Shown: positions 39,693-49,122 of the stretch, in pieces
Position numbering within the stretch: the first letter of the stretch is position 1
Layout of the letters: each line of letters starts with the position of its first letter
Origin: Andalucia godoyi
Lineage: Eukaryota > Discoba > Jakobea > Jakobida > Andaluciidae
DNA: 64,000 nt
Assembly: GCA_009859145.1 (NCBI GenBank)
Contig: VRVR01000020.1
Span: 296,452 to 360,451 of the forward strand
Direction: 5' to 3'
The notes under the pieces: generated by a model
Seen by the model: only the letters and a program-made list of their open reading frames with translations
Databases searched by the model: none
What the model was told of the DNA's origin: nothing
Translations under genes and position numbers: made by a program

Positions 39693-40124
39693 ATGTTTAG
39701 TCGATCCAGGCTCTTGAATTCGCTGCGATTCGTTCGTGGTGGCGGCGACGCACCCATCAAAGAAGCTGGAGGCCGCCTTTTTGGAGAAGCAGTATGTGCG
39801 TTGTCGGTCTCTTTTTCCATTGTTTCGTCCCTTTCGGGCGTACACGCATCCATTGTGTCAGGCATATCTCTGAACACGATGTTGTTATTTTTCTGTACCG
39901 CCTCTCTCAAATTCCGTTTGCGATTTACTTATCTTTTTCTCTAATTCCAGCCTCTTGCTCCGGGACAAACAAGAAAATGCGAGTCGTGGGAAAGGGTGTA
40001 TTACTTTGGAATGGGAGGTTCGTTTGTCCTCATCACGCTCGGCTTGTATGCGAAGCCTGATACCTCGATGAAGACACTTGCAAGAATCGAAGCAACTGCT
40101 CAGGATTCCCAACAAAAGCAGTGA
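39693..40124 (+). CDS. NDUFB11: Mitochondrial complex I subunit ESSS / NDUFB11 (two exons)
   Basis: Exons 39693-39791 and 39951-40124, phase 0, with a 159-nt intron GTATGT to TCCAG. The 90-residue product has a presequence-like start (MFSRSRLLNSLRFVRGGG). It then has GGRLFGEAPLAPGQTRKCESWE, split by the intron, which matches the G-LFGE-P-PGQ-RKWE-WE hallmark of the ESSS subunit in plants and protists. One transmembrane helix follows (MGGSFVLITLGLYAKPDTS), with the conserved KPD-T after it. The protein is an accessory subunit in the membrane arm of NADH:ubiquinone oxidoreductase. The usual tryptophan after RK is Cys here. Too small to be found without splicing. Confidence 0.85.
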
Positions 40125-40260
40125 TTGCTGTGCTGCGTTTCTGATTTGCTGGGTTGGGGAAAAGCATCCATGTTAATAAACACTCTTACTTTCTTGTTGA
40201 ATTGCTTTTTTACTTCTAGCTTTGTATGTGTTATTTACAAAAAAGAACGTACTGTTTCCG

Positions 40261-41130
40261 TCATCTCCTCTGCACTGCGGTTGGAGGGAGAGGAGGCGGA
40301 GGCGGGAAGGATGCGCTCCGCGAAACTGCAGAGACGGACCTTGGTGGGGGAGGTGGAGGAACAACAGAAGGAGTCGACGCCATCGCATGCGACGTCTCGA
40401 ATACCATCGTCTCTGTTGCCGAATAAGACGACGACATCGAAGAAGAAGACGGTAGAGGAGGAGGATGATTTGCCCCGAGAACTCCATATGCAGGCTGCAT
40501 CTGAAGCAGTGTGGAGGACCGTGGGAGGTTTGCTGCAATCAATCGTTCCTCGACAGTTCCGTGTCTCTCGCCTTTCGCGCCACCGTTCTTGTATGCATAC
40601 TGGACGCGGATGGCGCGGCCGCCAAGGAACTGGGAGTCGAGTGCTTGGATGGCAGCGTCCGATGCTTCAAAAGAGTCGAACCGGACAAACGCATGCCCTT
40701 TGCACTTGCCAGACTCATCACGTCCCACACGTGGATGCCCTATCAGCTTTCCAAACGCAGAAAATGCTTCATACAAGCGCTTCTCGTCGATATCGGGATC
40801 AAGGTTGCCGACAAACAGGTTTGCTCCAATGTCGCCTTTGGACCTGTCTTCTGTGGCTCTATTCAGCCGGATTGACTTTGAAAACAGCTTGACTGCATTC
40901 ATGCAAGCCAATGCATACTCGCAGTTTTCAGCAGACTTGAACTCCACAAACCCGTAGCCTTGATGTTCTCCTGTGATCTTGTCGCGAGGAATGTACACAT
41001 TCACAAGCGGTCCGCACTGCAGAAACAGTTCCCACAGAATCTCCTCGTCAACCGCAGTATCCAGACTCGCCACAAACAGCGTTGCCTCTGGGTTTCTGTC
41101 CGTAGGAATTCCGTGCGCCGCAGTGGCCAT
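40261..41130 (-). CDS. SF3B4: Splicing factor 3b subunit 4 (SF3B4/SAP49/Hsh49)
   Basis: A 289-residue RNA-binding protein of the U2 snRNP SF3b complex. RRM1 spans about residues 13-90, with RNP1 GYGFVEF and RNP2 LFVASL. RRM2 spans about 100-180 with LFVGNLDPDIDEKRLYEAFS and KGHAFVRF. KGERHGTVEERLIAAN follows, the conserved KGERHG-AERLLAA block of SF3B4. The Pro-rich tail is also typical. The protein contacts pre-mRNA upstream of the branch point and binds SF3B2. I chose the ATG at 41128-41130 (MATAAHGIPTDRN), which matches the family start. The frame is open further upstream through a repeated ACTCACA leader. Confidence 0.93.
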   Translation of the reverse strand: MATAAHGIPTDRNPEATLFVASLDTAVDEEILWELFLQCGPLVNVYIPRDKITGEHQGYGFVEFKSAENCEYALACMNAVKLFSKSIRLNRATEDRSKGDIGANLFVGNLDPDIDEKRLYEAFSAFGKLIGHPRVGRDESGKCKGHAFVRFDSFEASDAAIQALDSQFLGGRAIRVQYAYKNGGAKGERHGTVEERLIAANLPRSSTLLQMQPAYGVLGANHPPPLPSSSSMSSSYSATETMVFETSHAMASTPSVVPPPPPPRSVSAVSRSASFPPPPPLPPTAVQRR

Positions 41131-41384
41131 CTTCTCCACAACTCGCAACTCACAACTCGTGACTCGTGACTCACAACTCACACCGGCGTTTTCGGCTCTC
41201 CGACTTTCCCACGATTTGTGCTGTCCGTTCCTTGTGCGTGGCTTGAGGCATTTTCTCCCAACTTGAGTGCTCCCAAAGTCCTCCTAGAAACTGAAAGAAA
41301 GAAAAAAAACCACATTTCAGTCAGCGCGCGCTGGTGAGCGCTTCGATTTTCCGAGTGTCCAGCATCTCAGTTCTCAAGTCTCGG

Positions 41385-41396
41385 ATGAGCAGCTGA
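41385..41396 (+). promoter_or_regulatory. Three-codon upstream ORF overlapping the MscS-channel start
   Basis: ATG AGC AGC TGA, whose stop overlaps the next ATG (TGATG at 41394-41398). If translated, it would place a terminating ribosome exactly on the main start codon, a termination-reinitiation arrangement. Confidence 0.5.
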
Positions 41397-43657
41397 TGAG
41401 CGAGACGTTGGAAGGTTCGTCTCGACTGCGCTCGGGCGCGTCCAGTATTTCGCAATCCCTGTCGATGGATTTTGAGTCTGGGTCGGCCGTGCCCGCGCGG
41501 CGGACCGCAGACTGCTGGACTCCACGTTCATTGCAAAGGAGGAGATCTTCTCTCGAGAGAGCGGACGTCGGCACCAGCGTTCACTCGGCGGGAGATCTGC
41601 GTATCGAAGAAGCAGCAACCTTGCCGGAGGGACGAACGGGAGCTATGCCGTCGGACAGTTGGAAACGGACTTCTTCGGCACCAGACTTGACGTGTCTCGG
41701 TGACAGTGAGCCGCAGAGCAATGCTGTGTCGGCGTTATCTTCCGCCTCGTCCTCCACTTCTGCCTTCGCTGCCTCCGCTTCTTCTAAATTCTCAGGTGTA
41801 AAGTCATCATCGTTCTCTGCTGGGGCTGCGGGGGCTTCACAGTCGCCACCACCATCATCTCCAGCCTCTTCCTCTCGGGCCCGTGCGATGATGGCAACGT
41901 GCCGCGCGCTGCTGAGAGCGGTCCCGCTAGTCTTGTGGGCTGCGATCGTGTTGCTTGGTGTTGGGTTGGTGATTTGGCTTGCCGAGTCGTCGCATGCCCA
42001 GGCACTCGGAGTGGATCTGTCGTCGTGGTGTTTCTTTCTCTCTGCCGTTTTTTTCTCTTGGGTGATCAGCGAGTACTTCGCCGCTGCCATCGTGGGCGTG
42101 GGGAACTTCATTGATATGGAAGGAAAGGTGGAGATGTATCTCCAGGCGTTGGTTGGGTCACTGCACTACATGCTGTTCTTCATTGCCATGGTTATTTCCT
42201 GGAACGCGCTGTTGTATGATGTGGACGGAGTGCCTGGCTACCCAATCGTCGAGGACATCGCGATCGGCATCAACACTGCGGTCTACATTTCCCTTCTTCA
42301 CGGTGTCAAGGCAGTATTTGTCACGCATTTCGTGGAGTCGAGGAACCAGACATTGTTTGCCAAGGAATTGCAATTGGCGCTTTTTCGGGAAAAGCTGTTG
42401 ACCCGGCTTTCGCAGAAACAGTATACCTTTCGAAAGCAGAATGTGACAAGACATATTGAATCATCCTCCAGCATAGACGATTTGAAATTCTACGGGGAGA
42501 TGGTCCCATCTCTTCTTACTCTAGCGGAAAGTGAATCGTTGAATGTCATGTCCCTCTCCAAATTCCGCTTGTTGCGCGATCTGTTTCAGAACAACAAACT
42601 GAAACGGATTCGAAAGTCCAGTCAGTTTGACTACATGTGGGACGAAGAGGGTTCCAAGGCAGATGTGGAACGCGTTGTCCGACGTGTCTACTGGAATTTA
42701 GCGCAGCCTCTTTCGGAGGATTTTCTTGGCGTGGACGACATCTCCAACATGGGTCCCCGAGAAATGTGCAACATCCAGGACTTTGCTCGTGTTCTCCATC
42801 GCGATGTGGGATCCGCTGTTGTCCAAAAAGCTTTTTCGCTTTTCAGCCACGGCAAGAATGATTTCGTGACTCGCGACGACATTGAAACTGAGGTGACAAG
42901 TGCGTACAAGTCGAGAAAGCATCTGTCCAACAATCTCCGAAATTTTGAGGACGTGTCGCGCATTTTGATGCGAGTCGTCGATTTCCCATTCTGGTTCATC
43001 ATGGTGATCGCTCTGCTTGTGTCCTTTGGGTATGACTTGGTGACCGTTGTTGTTCCATTCTCGTCGTTCGTTTTGGGTGTTGCGTTTGCAGTGAGACCTC
43101 TTGGCCAGAGAATGTTTGAATCTGCGGTGCTGATGATCGGGGTGCAGTCTTTCTCGATCGGAGACCGCATTCGGATCAGTGGCCAGAAACAGATTTATAC
43201 CATTCGCAAAGTCGGTGTGTTCTCGACGATCGCCCATTCAATCCAAGGCGAGGAGGTCTACATTCCGAATACGATGTTGTTCAATCAGCACGTGCACAAC
43301 CTGCGTCGCAATCCGCTGGCTTCGGTTAGCATTGATCTTCAAGCGGGTTTGCAAGACGTCGCAGAGAAGCTCCCCCAATTCAAGCGCCTTCTTGGGGATT
43401 ATCTTCGCGCGAACAACCACGTTTGGATTGCCGACGGATTCTGTGTGGAGACGACGTCGATTGACAACTTGTCGAAAGTCGTCCTTGCAGTGTATGTCGG
43501 ATGTCGTTGTCGATGGCAGGACCGAAAGATTTGGATGCCCGCAAGATCGAGTCTGCTGGAGCACATTGCTTACCTCTTTCAACAGCTCAAAATGGAGTAC
43601 CTTCCTCCTACGCTGCCGGTGGATCTGTACCCTGCGGAAGAAGAGCTCTTCCACTAA
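41396..43657 (+). CDS. MscS-type mechanosensitive ion channel, eukaryotic MSL/Msy class
   Basis: A 753-residue membrane protein. Residues 1-160 are Ser-rich and disordered. Four helices lie at about 170-310 (for example LWAAIVLLGVGLVIWLAES). A cytosolic segment with a degenerate EF-hand (FSHGKNDFVTRDDIE, near 480-495) precedes the last two helices. The pore helix and beta domain are recognised from VLGVAFAVRPLGQRMFESAV, then GVQSFSIGDRI, then VGVFSTIAH and YIPNTMLFNQHVHNLRR. These match the MscS core order of fungal Msy1/2 and plant MSL8-10. The protein is probably in the plasma membrane, ER or contractile vacuole and relieves hypo-osmotic tension. The EF-hand loop lacks the first Asp, so calcium binding is doubtful. 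Confidence 0.9.
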   Translation: MSETLEGSSRLRSGASSISQSLSMDFESGSAVPARRTADCWTPRSLQRRRSSLERADVGTSVHSAGDLRIEEAATLPEGRTGAMPSDSWKRTSSAPDLTCLGDSEPQSNAVSALSSASSSTSAFAASASSKFSGVKSSSFSAGAAGASQSPPPSSPASSSRARAMMATCRALLRAVPLVLWAAIVLLGVGLVIWLAESSHAQALGVDLSSWCFFLSAVFFSWVISEYFAAAIVGVGNFIDMEGKVEMYLQALVGSLHYMLFFIAMVISWNALLYDVDGVPGYPIVEDIAIGINTAVYISLLHGVKAVFVTHFVESRNQTLFAKELQLALFREKLLTRLSQKQYTFRKQNVTRHIESSSSIDDLKFYGEMVPSLLTLAESESLNVMSLSKFRLLRDLFQNNKLKRIRKSSQFDYMWDEEGSKADVERVVRRVYWNLAQPLSEDFLGVDDISNMGPREMCNIQDFARVLHRDVGSAVVQKAFSLFSHGKNDFVTRDDIETEVTSAYKSRKHLSNNLRNFEDVSRILMRVVDFPFWFIMVIALLVSFGYDLVTVVVPFSSFVLGVAFAVRPLGQRMFESAVLMIGVQSFSIGDRIRISGQKQIYTIRKVGVFSTIAHSIQGEEVYIPNTMLFNQHVHNLRRNPLASVSIDLQAGLQDVAEKLPQFKRLLGDYLRANNHVWIADGFCVETTSIDNLSKVVLAVYVGCRCRWQDRKIWMPARSSLLEHIAYLFQQLKMEYLPPTLPVDLYPAEEELFH

Positions 43658-43825
43658 AGGAAAACGGCAAGTTGGTTCTTTTCGTGGTGGGACTCCCCGG
43701 TCGTAGCGTCGCTGTTTTGCGAGTTGCGAGTCCCCCATTTTCGCCTTGCAGGTTCAGGAAAAGTAGAGGTATTTTACGAGAACTTGTGTTTTGTTAATGC
43801 ACTCTGCTGCGAAGGAGGGGCGTTG

Positions 43826-44053
43826 ATGAATAATCGAAAGCTGCTTTATTCTCTCGCTGCGTGGACTGTCGCTGGTGCGGTGTTCTACTACACCACGATC
43901 AGGCCCGACCAGCAAGGTCGAGTGCATGCCACCGTGGAAACCCATCCAAATGCAGCGCACCGGGACCAAAACACCACAATTTCTGGCCGGATCGATGCAA
44001 CAATGATTGAATGGAAGCACAAGTTGTTTGGAGCGGACAAGAAGCAGCCATAG
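43826..44053 (+). CDS. Small single-pass membrane protein, unknown
   Basis: A 75-residue product with one hydrophobic helix at residues 7-23 (LYSLAAWTVAGAVFYYTT) followed by a hydrophilic tail containing EWKHKLFG. The N-terminus is short and basic (MNNRK). The arrangement resembles small mitochondrial inner-membrane assembly proteins, but no family is identified. Head-to-tail with the MscS gene, 168 nt downstream. The frame is also open upstream to 43724, but the region before the ATG lacks protein-like sequence. Confidence 0.5.
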   Translation: MNNRKLLYSLAAWTVAGAVFYYTTIRPDQQGRVHATVETHPNAAHRDQNTTISGRIDATMIEWKHKLFGADKKQP

Positions 44054-44201
44054 CCCTGCATTTGAAAAAAATTCCTGTTTGTTCTTTTTTGCTTGAATTT
44101 GTACAGTACATGCCGCTTAACTGGTAAATAACCCTCTAATCCATTGGCAAGAGCTGGACATCTTCCTCTCGCGCTCCTGATCACACCGGCTGAACCGGGC
44201 G

Positions 44202-44699
44202 TCACAGTTTGGCCATTCCTGCGGTGTCTGTCTTTCCCGCCATCAACATGATTGTGTTCTGGCTAATTGCACAGAGCTTCTGGGAGCCGTCCGCTTGCAC
44301 AGCATAGATTTCAGAAGTGCATACGACGAGCGTCTTTCCTGGTTTCACGGTCTTTCCAATTGCTCTTAGCTTGACACCCTGTGCAGGAGACATCAGATTC
44401 AGCTTGTACTCGACAGCCAGAACAGAGGATGTTTCGGGAGCCAGTGTAAACGCAGCATATCCACACGAGTTATCCGCAAGCGTCCCGACGAGACCACCGT
44501 GGAAAAAGCCGTGCTGCTGTGTCACATTCTCGTTGTACGGAATCTCAAGTTCCACGATGCCCGGATCGACGCGAGTCAGCACACAGCCAATGTGTGCCAT
44601 GAACTTCTGCCGCGAAAAGCTGTCTTTGACTCTGTCGCGAAAGTTTGGATTCGAAACGAGCTTTGACACGTGATTCACAACCGCATGCAGATTCGCCAT
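44202..44699 (-). CDS. PaaI-type hotdog-fold thioesterase
   Basis: A 165-residue acyl-CoA thioesterase-like protein. The hotdog core has VTQQHGFFHGGLVGTLADNSC at about 58-78, with the conserved HGG and the Asp that polarises water. VEYKLNLMSPAQG follows, and KTLVVCTSEIYAV is the next strand. Family members hydrolyse aromatic or medium-chain acyl-CoA. There is no clear presequence, so location is open (cytosol or mitochondrion; compare THEM/ACOT13). The start at 44697-44699 is the only ATG before the conserved domain. Confidence 0.85.
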   Translation of the reverse strand: MANLHAVVNHVSKLVSNPNFRDRVKDSFSRQKFMAHIGCVLTRVDPGIVELEIPYNENVTQQHGFFHGGLVGTLADNSCGYAAFTLAPETSSVLAVEYKLNLMSPAQGVKLRAIGKTVKPGKTLVVCTSEIYAVQADGSQKLCAISQNTIMLMAGKTDTAGMAKL

Positions 44700-45140
44700 T
44701 TTTTAATTACTCTTCTCTGTTTGTGCAGGTCTGTGCTTCTCTTCTCATCCCCATCAACGCACGCACGCACACACGTACTCTGTCTGGCTGTCTGGCTGTC
44801 TGGCTGGCTGTCTGGCTGTCTATCTCTCTCTCTCTCTCCTACGCACTCAACCCAGACTGCGGGAGTTCAGCACCGCCTTTTTTTTGGTGCTGTTTTTTTT
44901 GTCAGACTGTCGACGTGCGTCAACTGATCTCGTAAATCCATTTTCGTATTGTTTGCACACATCTGGACTCTTGTTTGCATAGCCAAGTGTCTATATTTTT
45001 TGTGCAGTCCTCGTTGTGTGTCTTGACGGATACATCGGTGCAGGAATCGTCATCACTTGCAGCCAGGATCTCCGCCGAGCCTTTTGGAAGAGCTCTCTGC
45101 AACGACGCAGAGTAAAAGCGACAGAACTCATAAAATCAGT
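44700..45140. other. Divergent promoter with CTGTCTGG-type repeat
   Basis: Between the thioesterase and four-TM protein genes. (CTGTCTGG)n units lie at about 44780-44822, followed by (CT)n to 44840. No exon could be supported. Confidence 0.5.
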
Positions 45141-46136
45141 ATGCTGAATTCCAGCTGTTTTAAGAGAGGGTTGACGCGGAAGCTGCTTGCAGCCGCTACT
45201 CTTATATTTGCGTTTCTCGTGTCGATTTTCCTTCTTGTAGCGGCCTCTGCAGAGATCTGGGCTTCCATGCGACCTATGCGCGTGGCCGGGCCGTTTTTGC
45301 AGACGAATGTTAATGTGTATGTCGTTGAGGAAGCAACCATGCAGTCGTGCAACGGCGAAGCGGCCTCGCAGTTCCAGATGGATTTTGGAGCAATCACATT
45401 TGATTCAAGTTTTTGTAATGTCGACGATCTAGAGTATTCGTCGTCGTCTTGTAGCAGTCCAACAGACCGATGCAACACAATTCGAACAAATCACCTGCAG
45501 GAGCATCTCCTTGGCCTCTTTCTGAATCCTTTCCGGAGTGTCATTGCGAGCGTGCAGCAAGGTTCGGGATACGTGACCTTGGAGGACCACTTAAACACTC
45601 TGGAATACGGATTGAAACCGTTGTTCCCATTGCTGCTTATTGCTGCGTTTTTCATGGTCAGTGAACTATGTTTAATTGCCGTCGTGGTGATCGTCCCTTC
45701 CAAATTCGTGGAGGACAAAACCTCGAAAATGTTCGCACTCATTTTGAGCATTCCAAGCCTTGTTGCGTTTGTTCTTACTTTGGTCGCCCTTGCAGTGTTC
45801 AATACTGCAAGAGGTGTGTTTGACAATCAGCATATTGGCACAGTCCTGGTTTGGGAGACTCCCAACAGCAGCGTGTCAAACAGGTTGGATTTCACATTTG
45901 GCACATCTCTCAACGTCGGCATTGCCGTGCAGCTATGCACGGCATCCGTCATTCTAATTGTAATCTCACTCCCACTAACCGTGCTTCTTGCATTCCACAT
46001 CAAGAAGTGCAGTCCGAATGCGGATGCGAATGTGACAGATGTTGCTCCTGGAACCAGATCGTCGAGCGCCAAGTACTCTGCCTATCGTGATGACGAAGAC
46101 GCAGATTCCGAAGTTGCAGATGCAAGGAGCATATGA
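45141..46136 (+). CDS. Four-transmembrane protein with cysteine-containing first loop
   Basis: A 331-residue integral membrane protein. Helices lie at about 15-37, 160-186, 197-220 and 255-287. The first external loop (about 38-158) has five cysteines (70, 92, 104, 111 and one in the helix border region) and acidic, Ser-rich sequence. The C-terminal tail is cytosolic and acidic with SAYRDDEDAD. Topology resembles claudin/SUR7/PalI-like four-helix proteins, but no signature motif (such as the claudin W-GLW-C-C) is present. The ATG at 45141 is used because no upstream ATG is in frame. Function unknown. Confidence 0.7.
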   Translation: MLNSSCFKRGLTRKLLAAATLIFAFLVSIFLLVAASAEIWASMRPMRVAGPFLQTNVNVYVVEEATMQSCNGEAASQFQMDFGAITFDSSFCNVDDLEYSSSSCSSPTDRCNTIRTNHLQEHLLGLFLNPFRSVIASVQQGSGYVTLEDHLNTLEYGLKPLFPLLLIAAFFMVSELCLIAVVVIVPSKFVEDKTSKMFALILSIPSLVAFVLTLVALAVFNTARGVFDNQHIGTVLVWETPNSSVSNRLDFTFGTSLNVGIAVQLCTASVILIVISLPLTVLLAFHIKKCSPNADANVTDVAPGTRSSSAKYSAYRDDEDADSEVADARSI

Positions 46137-46475
46137 GAATAAGAGTTTTGGTTATTCGGGCTTGACCTTGCTGTCGGTTCCATCCTCACATCTGATTTCG
46201 TTGTTGTTTTACGGAGATTTTCTCTCCCAACTTTCCTTTTCCGCTCGCAAAAAGTACGCGATGTTCCGCTCCCCAGTTTTTTGTCGTCGAGTACACATAC
46301 ATGCACATCCACGATGATTCATGCCAAAAAAGAAGAAGAAGCACACTGGCTCTTAATCATTAAAGACATAATACTATATCGCAACGCGGTACAAAAAAGA
46401 CACATTTATGTTTAAAATAGGAAGGAAAAAAGAAAAAAAAGATGACATTCTGGGCCGTCACAAGCGGCTCAGCAG
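46137..46475. other. Convergent 3' spacer
   Basis: Between the stop codons of the four-TM protein and G6PD genes. A-rich tracts at 46325-46345 and 46425-46440. No gene seen. Confidence 0.5.
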
Positions 46476-47954
46476 TCACAGCTGCTGTTCGTCATGGTCG
46501 CGCCATTCGACGCCATGTTTGGCTACCAGGTAGTCTGCACTACTCGGACCCCGTGATCCAATCAGGTACGGATCCGGCTTCACCTTCTTCTTTTCAATAT
46601 CCGTCAGCACGGAATCAAATATTCTCCACGAAGCGTCCAGCTCATCTTCCCGGACGAAGTTGGAGCGGTCGCCGACGAGACAGTTGTACACGAGTCGTTC
46701 ATAGGCGTCTGGGATGCGAGTGTTGAATTTTGACTTGTAAAACAAATCCAGGCCGGAGACTGAGAGCTGGTGACCCAGTCCAGGGACCTTGTTCATCAGC
46801 AAAAACCGAATGCCTTCATTGGGCTGCACGTTAATGACCAGCTGGTTCGGAACAAGCTCGTTAGTGTCCGCATACAAACCGCCAGGAACGCTCTGGAACT
46901 GGATGCGAATTTGGGTCTTTTGCTCATCGAGGCCCTTTCCTGCCTTGATGAGAATGGGAACTCCATCCCACCGTCGGTTTCGGATTTTCAAAACGCATGC
47001 TGCAAATGTGGGAGTAATCGAGTCCTTGGGCACCGTTGGGTCATCAGTGTAGCCGTCCTTATTACGTCCCTTATACTGGCCAATGACCAAGTCCTCGCGT
47101 GCCAGCGCTCCAATGGATCTGAGGACTTTGACCTTTTCGTTTCGAACATCATCCGGTTCTAGAGACACCGGAGGCTCCATGCACAGCAGCGACAACACTT
47201 GCATGCAATGGTTCTGCAAAATGTCGCGAATGACACCATAGTTGTCATAGTAAGCACCGCGGCCTTCGATCCCGAGTGTTTCGGCAAACACAATCTGAAT
47301 TGAACGGACATGGGAGCGATTCCACAAGGCATCCAGGAAAACATTTGCGAAGCGCAGCCCCATTAGATTCTGAATGACTTCCTTTCCAAGGTAATGATCG
47401 ATTTTCCACGCAGTGAAGTTTGCTCTGCGCAGCATTGAAGACAGCTCGCGGAATGTCTCGAGAGACCGTCCAAAAGGCTTTTCAATAACCACGTGCGAGT
47501 TGCACGATGCGCATGAATTGGAAATGGTTTCCGCAGCCGAATGGAACACATCTGGCGGAAGCGACATGTAAAACACACGCTTTGCTTTCGAATCCGATCC
47601 TTCTGCCTCCGAGATCTTCTTTTGCAAAGCTTGCACGTCTTCCAGAGAATCGTATTTCCCAGAAATATACTGACAGTGTTCAAAAAAGGAAGCAACCTTG
47701 TCCTTCCACGCAGGATCTCCTGTTGCCATCTTTTCCACAAACGGCATAACTTTGGTCTTGAAGTCCGCGTTGGACAGCGAAGAGCGCGCATATCCGTATA
47801 CAATGAAGGACTCTGGAAGAAGATGCTGCGCATATAGCGCAAACAGCGCAGGATAGATCTTGCGTTTTGCAAGGTCTCCCGAGGCGCCGAGAACCACAAA
47901 GGAGAGATGGTGCGCAGCCAGGTCTGCAGCCTCTTTGGGAGAAACTTCCGACAT
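46476..47954 (-). CDS. G6PD: Glucose-6-phosphate 1-dehydrogenase
   Basis: A 492-residue enzyme catalysing the first, NADP-dependent step of the oxidative pentose phosphate pathway. The nucleotide-binding motif GASGDLAKRK is at residues 23-32. VIEKPFGRSLETF and the active-site block WKIDHYLGKEVIQNLM (near 180-195) are intact. GAYYDNYGVIRDILQNHCMQ follows, and KAGKGLDEQKTQIRIQF is the dimer and structural-NADP region. No targeting peptide is seen, so it is probably cytosolic. The ATG at 47952-47954 is used. Encoded 5 kb from, and on the same strand as, the next pathway enzyme, 6-phosphogluconolactonase. Confidence 0.97.
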   Translation of the reverse strand: MSEVSPKEAADLAAHHLSFVVLGASGDLAKRKIYPALFALYAQHLLPESFIVYGYARSSLSNADFKTKVMPFVEKMATGDPAWKDKVASFFEHCQYISGKYDSLEDVQALQKKISEAEGSDSKAKRVFYMSLPPDVFHSAAETISNSCASCNSHVVIEKPFGRSLETFRELSSMLRRANFTAWKIDHYLGKEVIQNLMGLRFANVFLDALWNRSHVRSIQIVFAETLGIEGRGAYYDNYGVIRDILQNHCMQVLSLLCMEPPVSLEPDDVRNEKVKVLRSIGALAREDLVIGQYKGRNKDGYTDDPTVPKDSITPTFAACVLKIRNRRWDGVPILIKAGKGLDEQKTQIRIQFQSVPGGLYADTNELVPNQLVINVQPNEGIRFLLMNKVPGLGHQLSVSGLDLFYKSKFNTRIPDAYERLVYNCLVGDRSNFVREDELDASWRIFDSVLTDIEKKKVKPDPYLIGSRGPSSADYLVAKHGVEWRDHDEQQL

Positions 47955-49122
47955 CAAATCACTTAATTATTATTGCGACTGAGCGGGGCGATTAGAGAGA
48001 ACAAGCAAAAGAACCAAACAAGATGTTTCAGCCTTGGAGCAGAATCGAAAAGAACGAAAGAAGGAGCGGTGATAAACAGAGTTTTTTTAGAGGAAGAAAA
48101 AAAATTAAAGAATTAAAAGGAGGGTATTTTATTTTTGTGTGGTCGCATTCGAGGCCGAAATTGACGCTGTTGCCACCTATATTGCGATACTGTATGATGA
48201 AGAACAGAAACACAGCCACGCGCCGTGCGCCTGCGTTTGCTGTCGTAGCAACTCCGTCACACGATGCCCGATTCGTTTCGTCCCATTTTGATCATGAAAT
48301 CCCTATATAAGTACGCCGCCACATTGCATTCTCGCACAGCGACGCTCATTTCTTATTTTATTTTTATTGTCCATGCAACGCAGCATCTATCCTAGGAACG
48401 TATCTCATGCCGAGGGGCGTGTTGGGGGCCTACCCCCTTCCCAATCTTGCTATGCATGTTGTTGGGTTGCAACATTGATTATGGGTGATCAGCGATGATT
48501 ATCCGTGGGTTCGTGCACAATGTAGACGACGTTTTTTGGCCCTTCCTTCTTTTCTTATCTTTCTACATTATGTCGAGTTCGGGAATATAAACAGAGCGAC
48601 GTCAAAGTATTCACTACAGACGCGAACAGCAGGTTGGGCCGTTTGGGAGGGTCTTTTTTGAAGAGATCGTCGCTCATTCTCTCGCCAAAAACATGAATCA
48701 CTATTGATCATTATCGGCCAAGCTGCCACCGAAGACAGATCCAAGCCACATGTTTTTTTTCATTTTAATTTGGGACGAGCACCAACTCTTCAATGCAGAC
48801 TGCTCGGCATCAAAGGGTCATCGCAACCACGAGCTTCTTGGTTCTCGGTATCATCGGGCATGGCCGGTTTTGAGTTTATTAAGAAGATTCCTCTTTGAAG
48901 CCATGGGATTCGATTATATAAGACAAACAAAAATGAACAAATAAAGGGGGAAAAAAAGAAGTGAAGAATGAAGAAATTCCAGACGTGACTACGGTATTTG
49001 TTTGATGTTCAACGTAGACGCACAAAGCCGTGATCCGTCCAGGAAGATGTCTGTGTGAAGTGGTGTTGCAGTTTTGTGCAAGGCGCAGTCAATACGGAAT
49101 AGAGTGCTTTTTTCCACGGTCA
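47955..49122. other. 1.2-kb spacer with TATA-like elements and a hairpin, no protein gene seen
   Basis: Three TATA-box-like elements occur at 48304-48311 (TATATAAG), 48585-48591 (ATATAAA) and 48915-48922 (TATATAAG). A G/C hairpin (TTGGGGGCC ... CCTTCCCAA) lies at 48422-48443. No protein-like frame is longer than about 65 codons. I could not match U1-U6, U3, SRP, RNase P or tRNA consensus. A noncoding RNA is possible. Confidence 0.35.

Noticed and set aside
40171-40892. Long plus-strand open frames across 40125-40957 beginning in a hydrophobic stretch
   Set aside because: They are antisense shadows of SF3B4, whose two RRMs are unmistakable on the minus strand.
48023-49000. tRNA, U-snRNA, SRP or RNase P RNA in the gene-poor spacer
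   Set aside because: I looked for cloverleaf T-loops and the conserved snRNA, SRP and RNase P boxes and found none; left as an unassigned candidate only.
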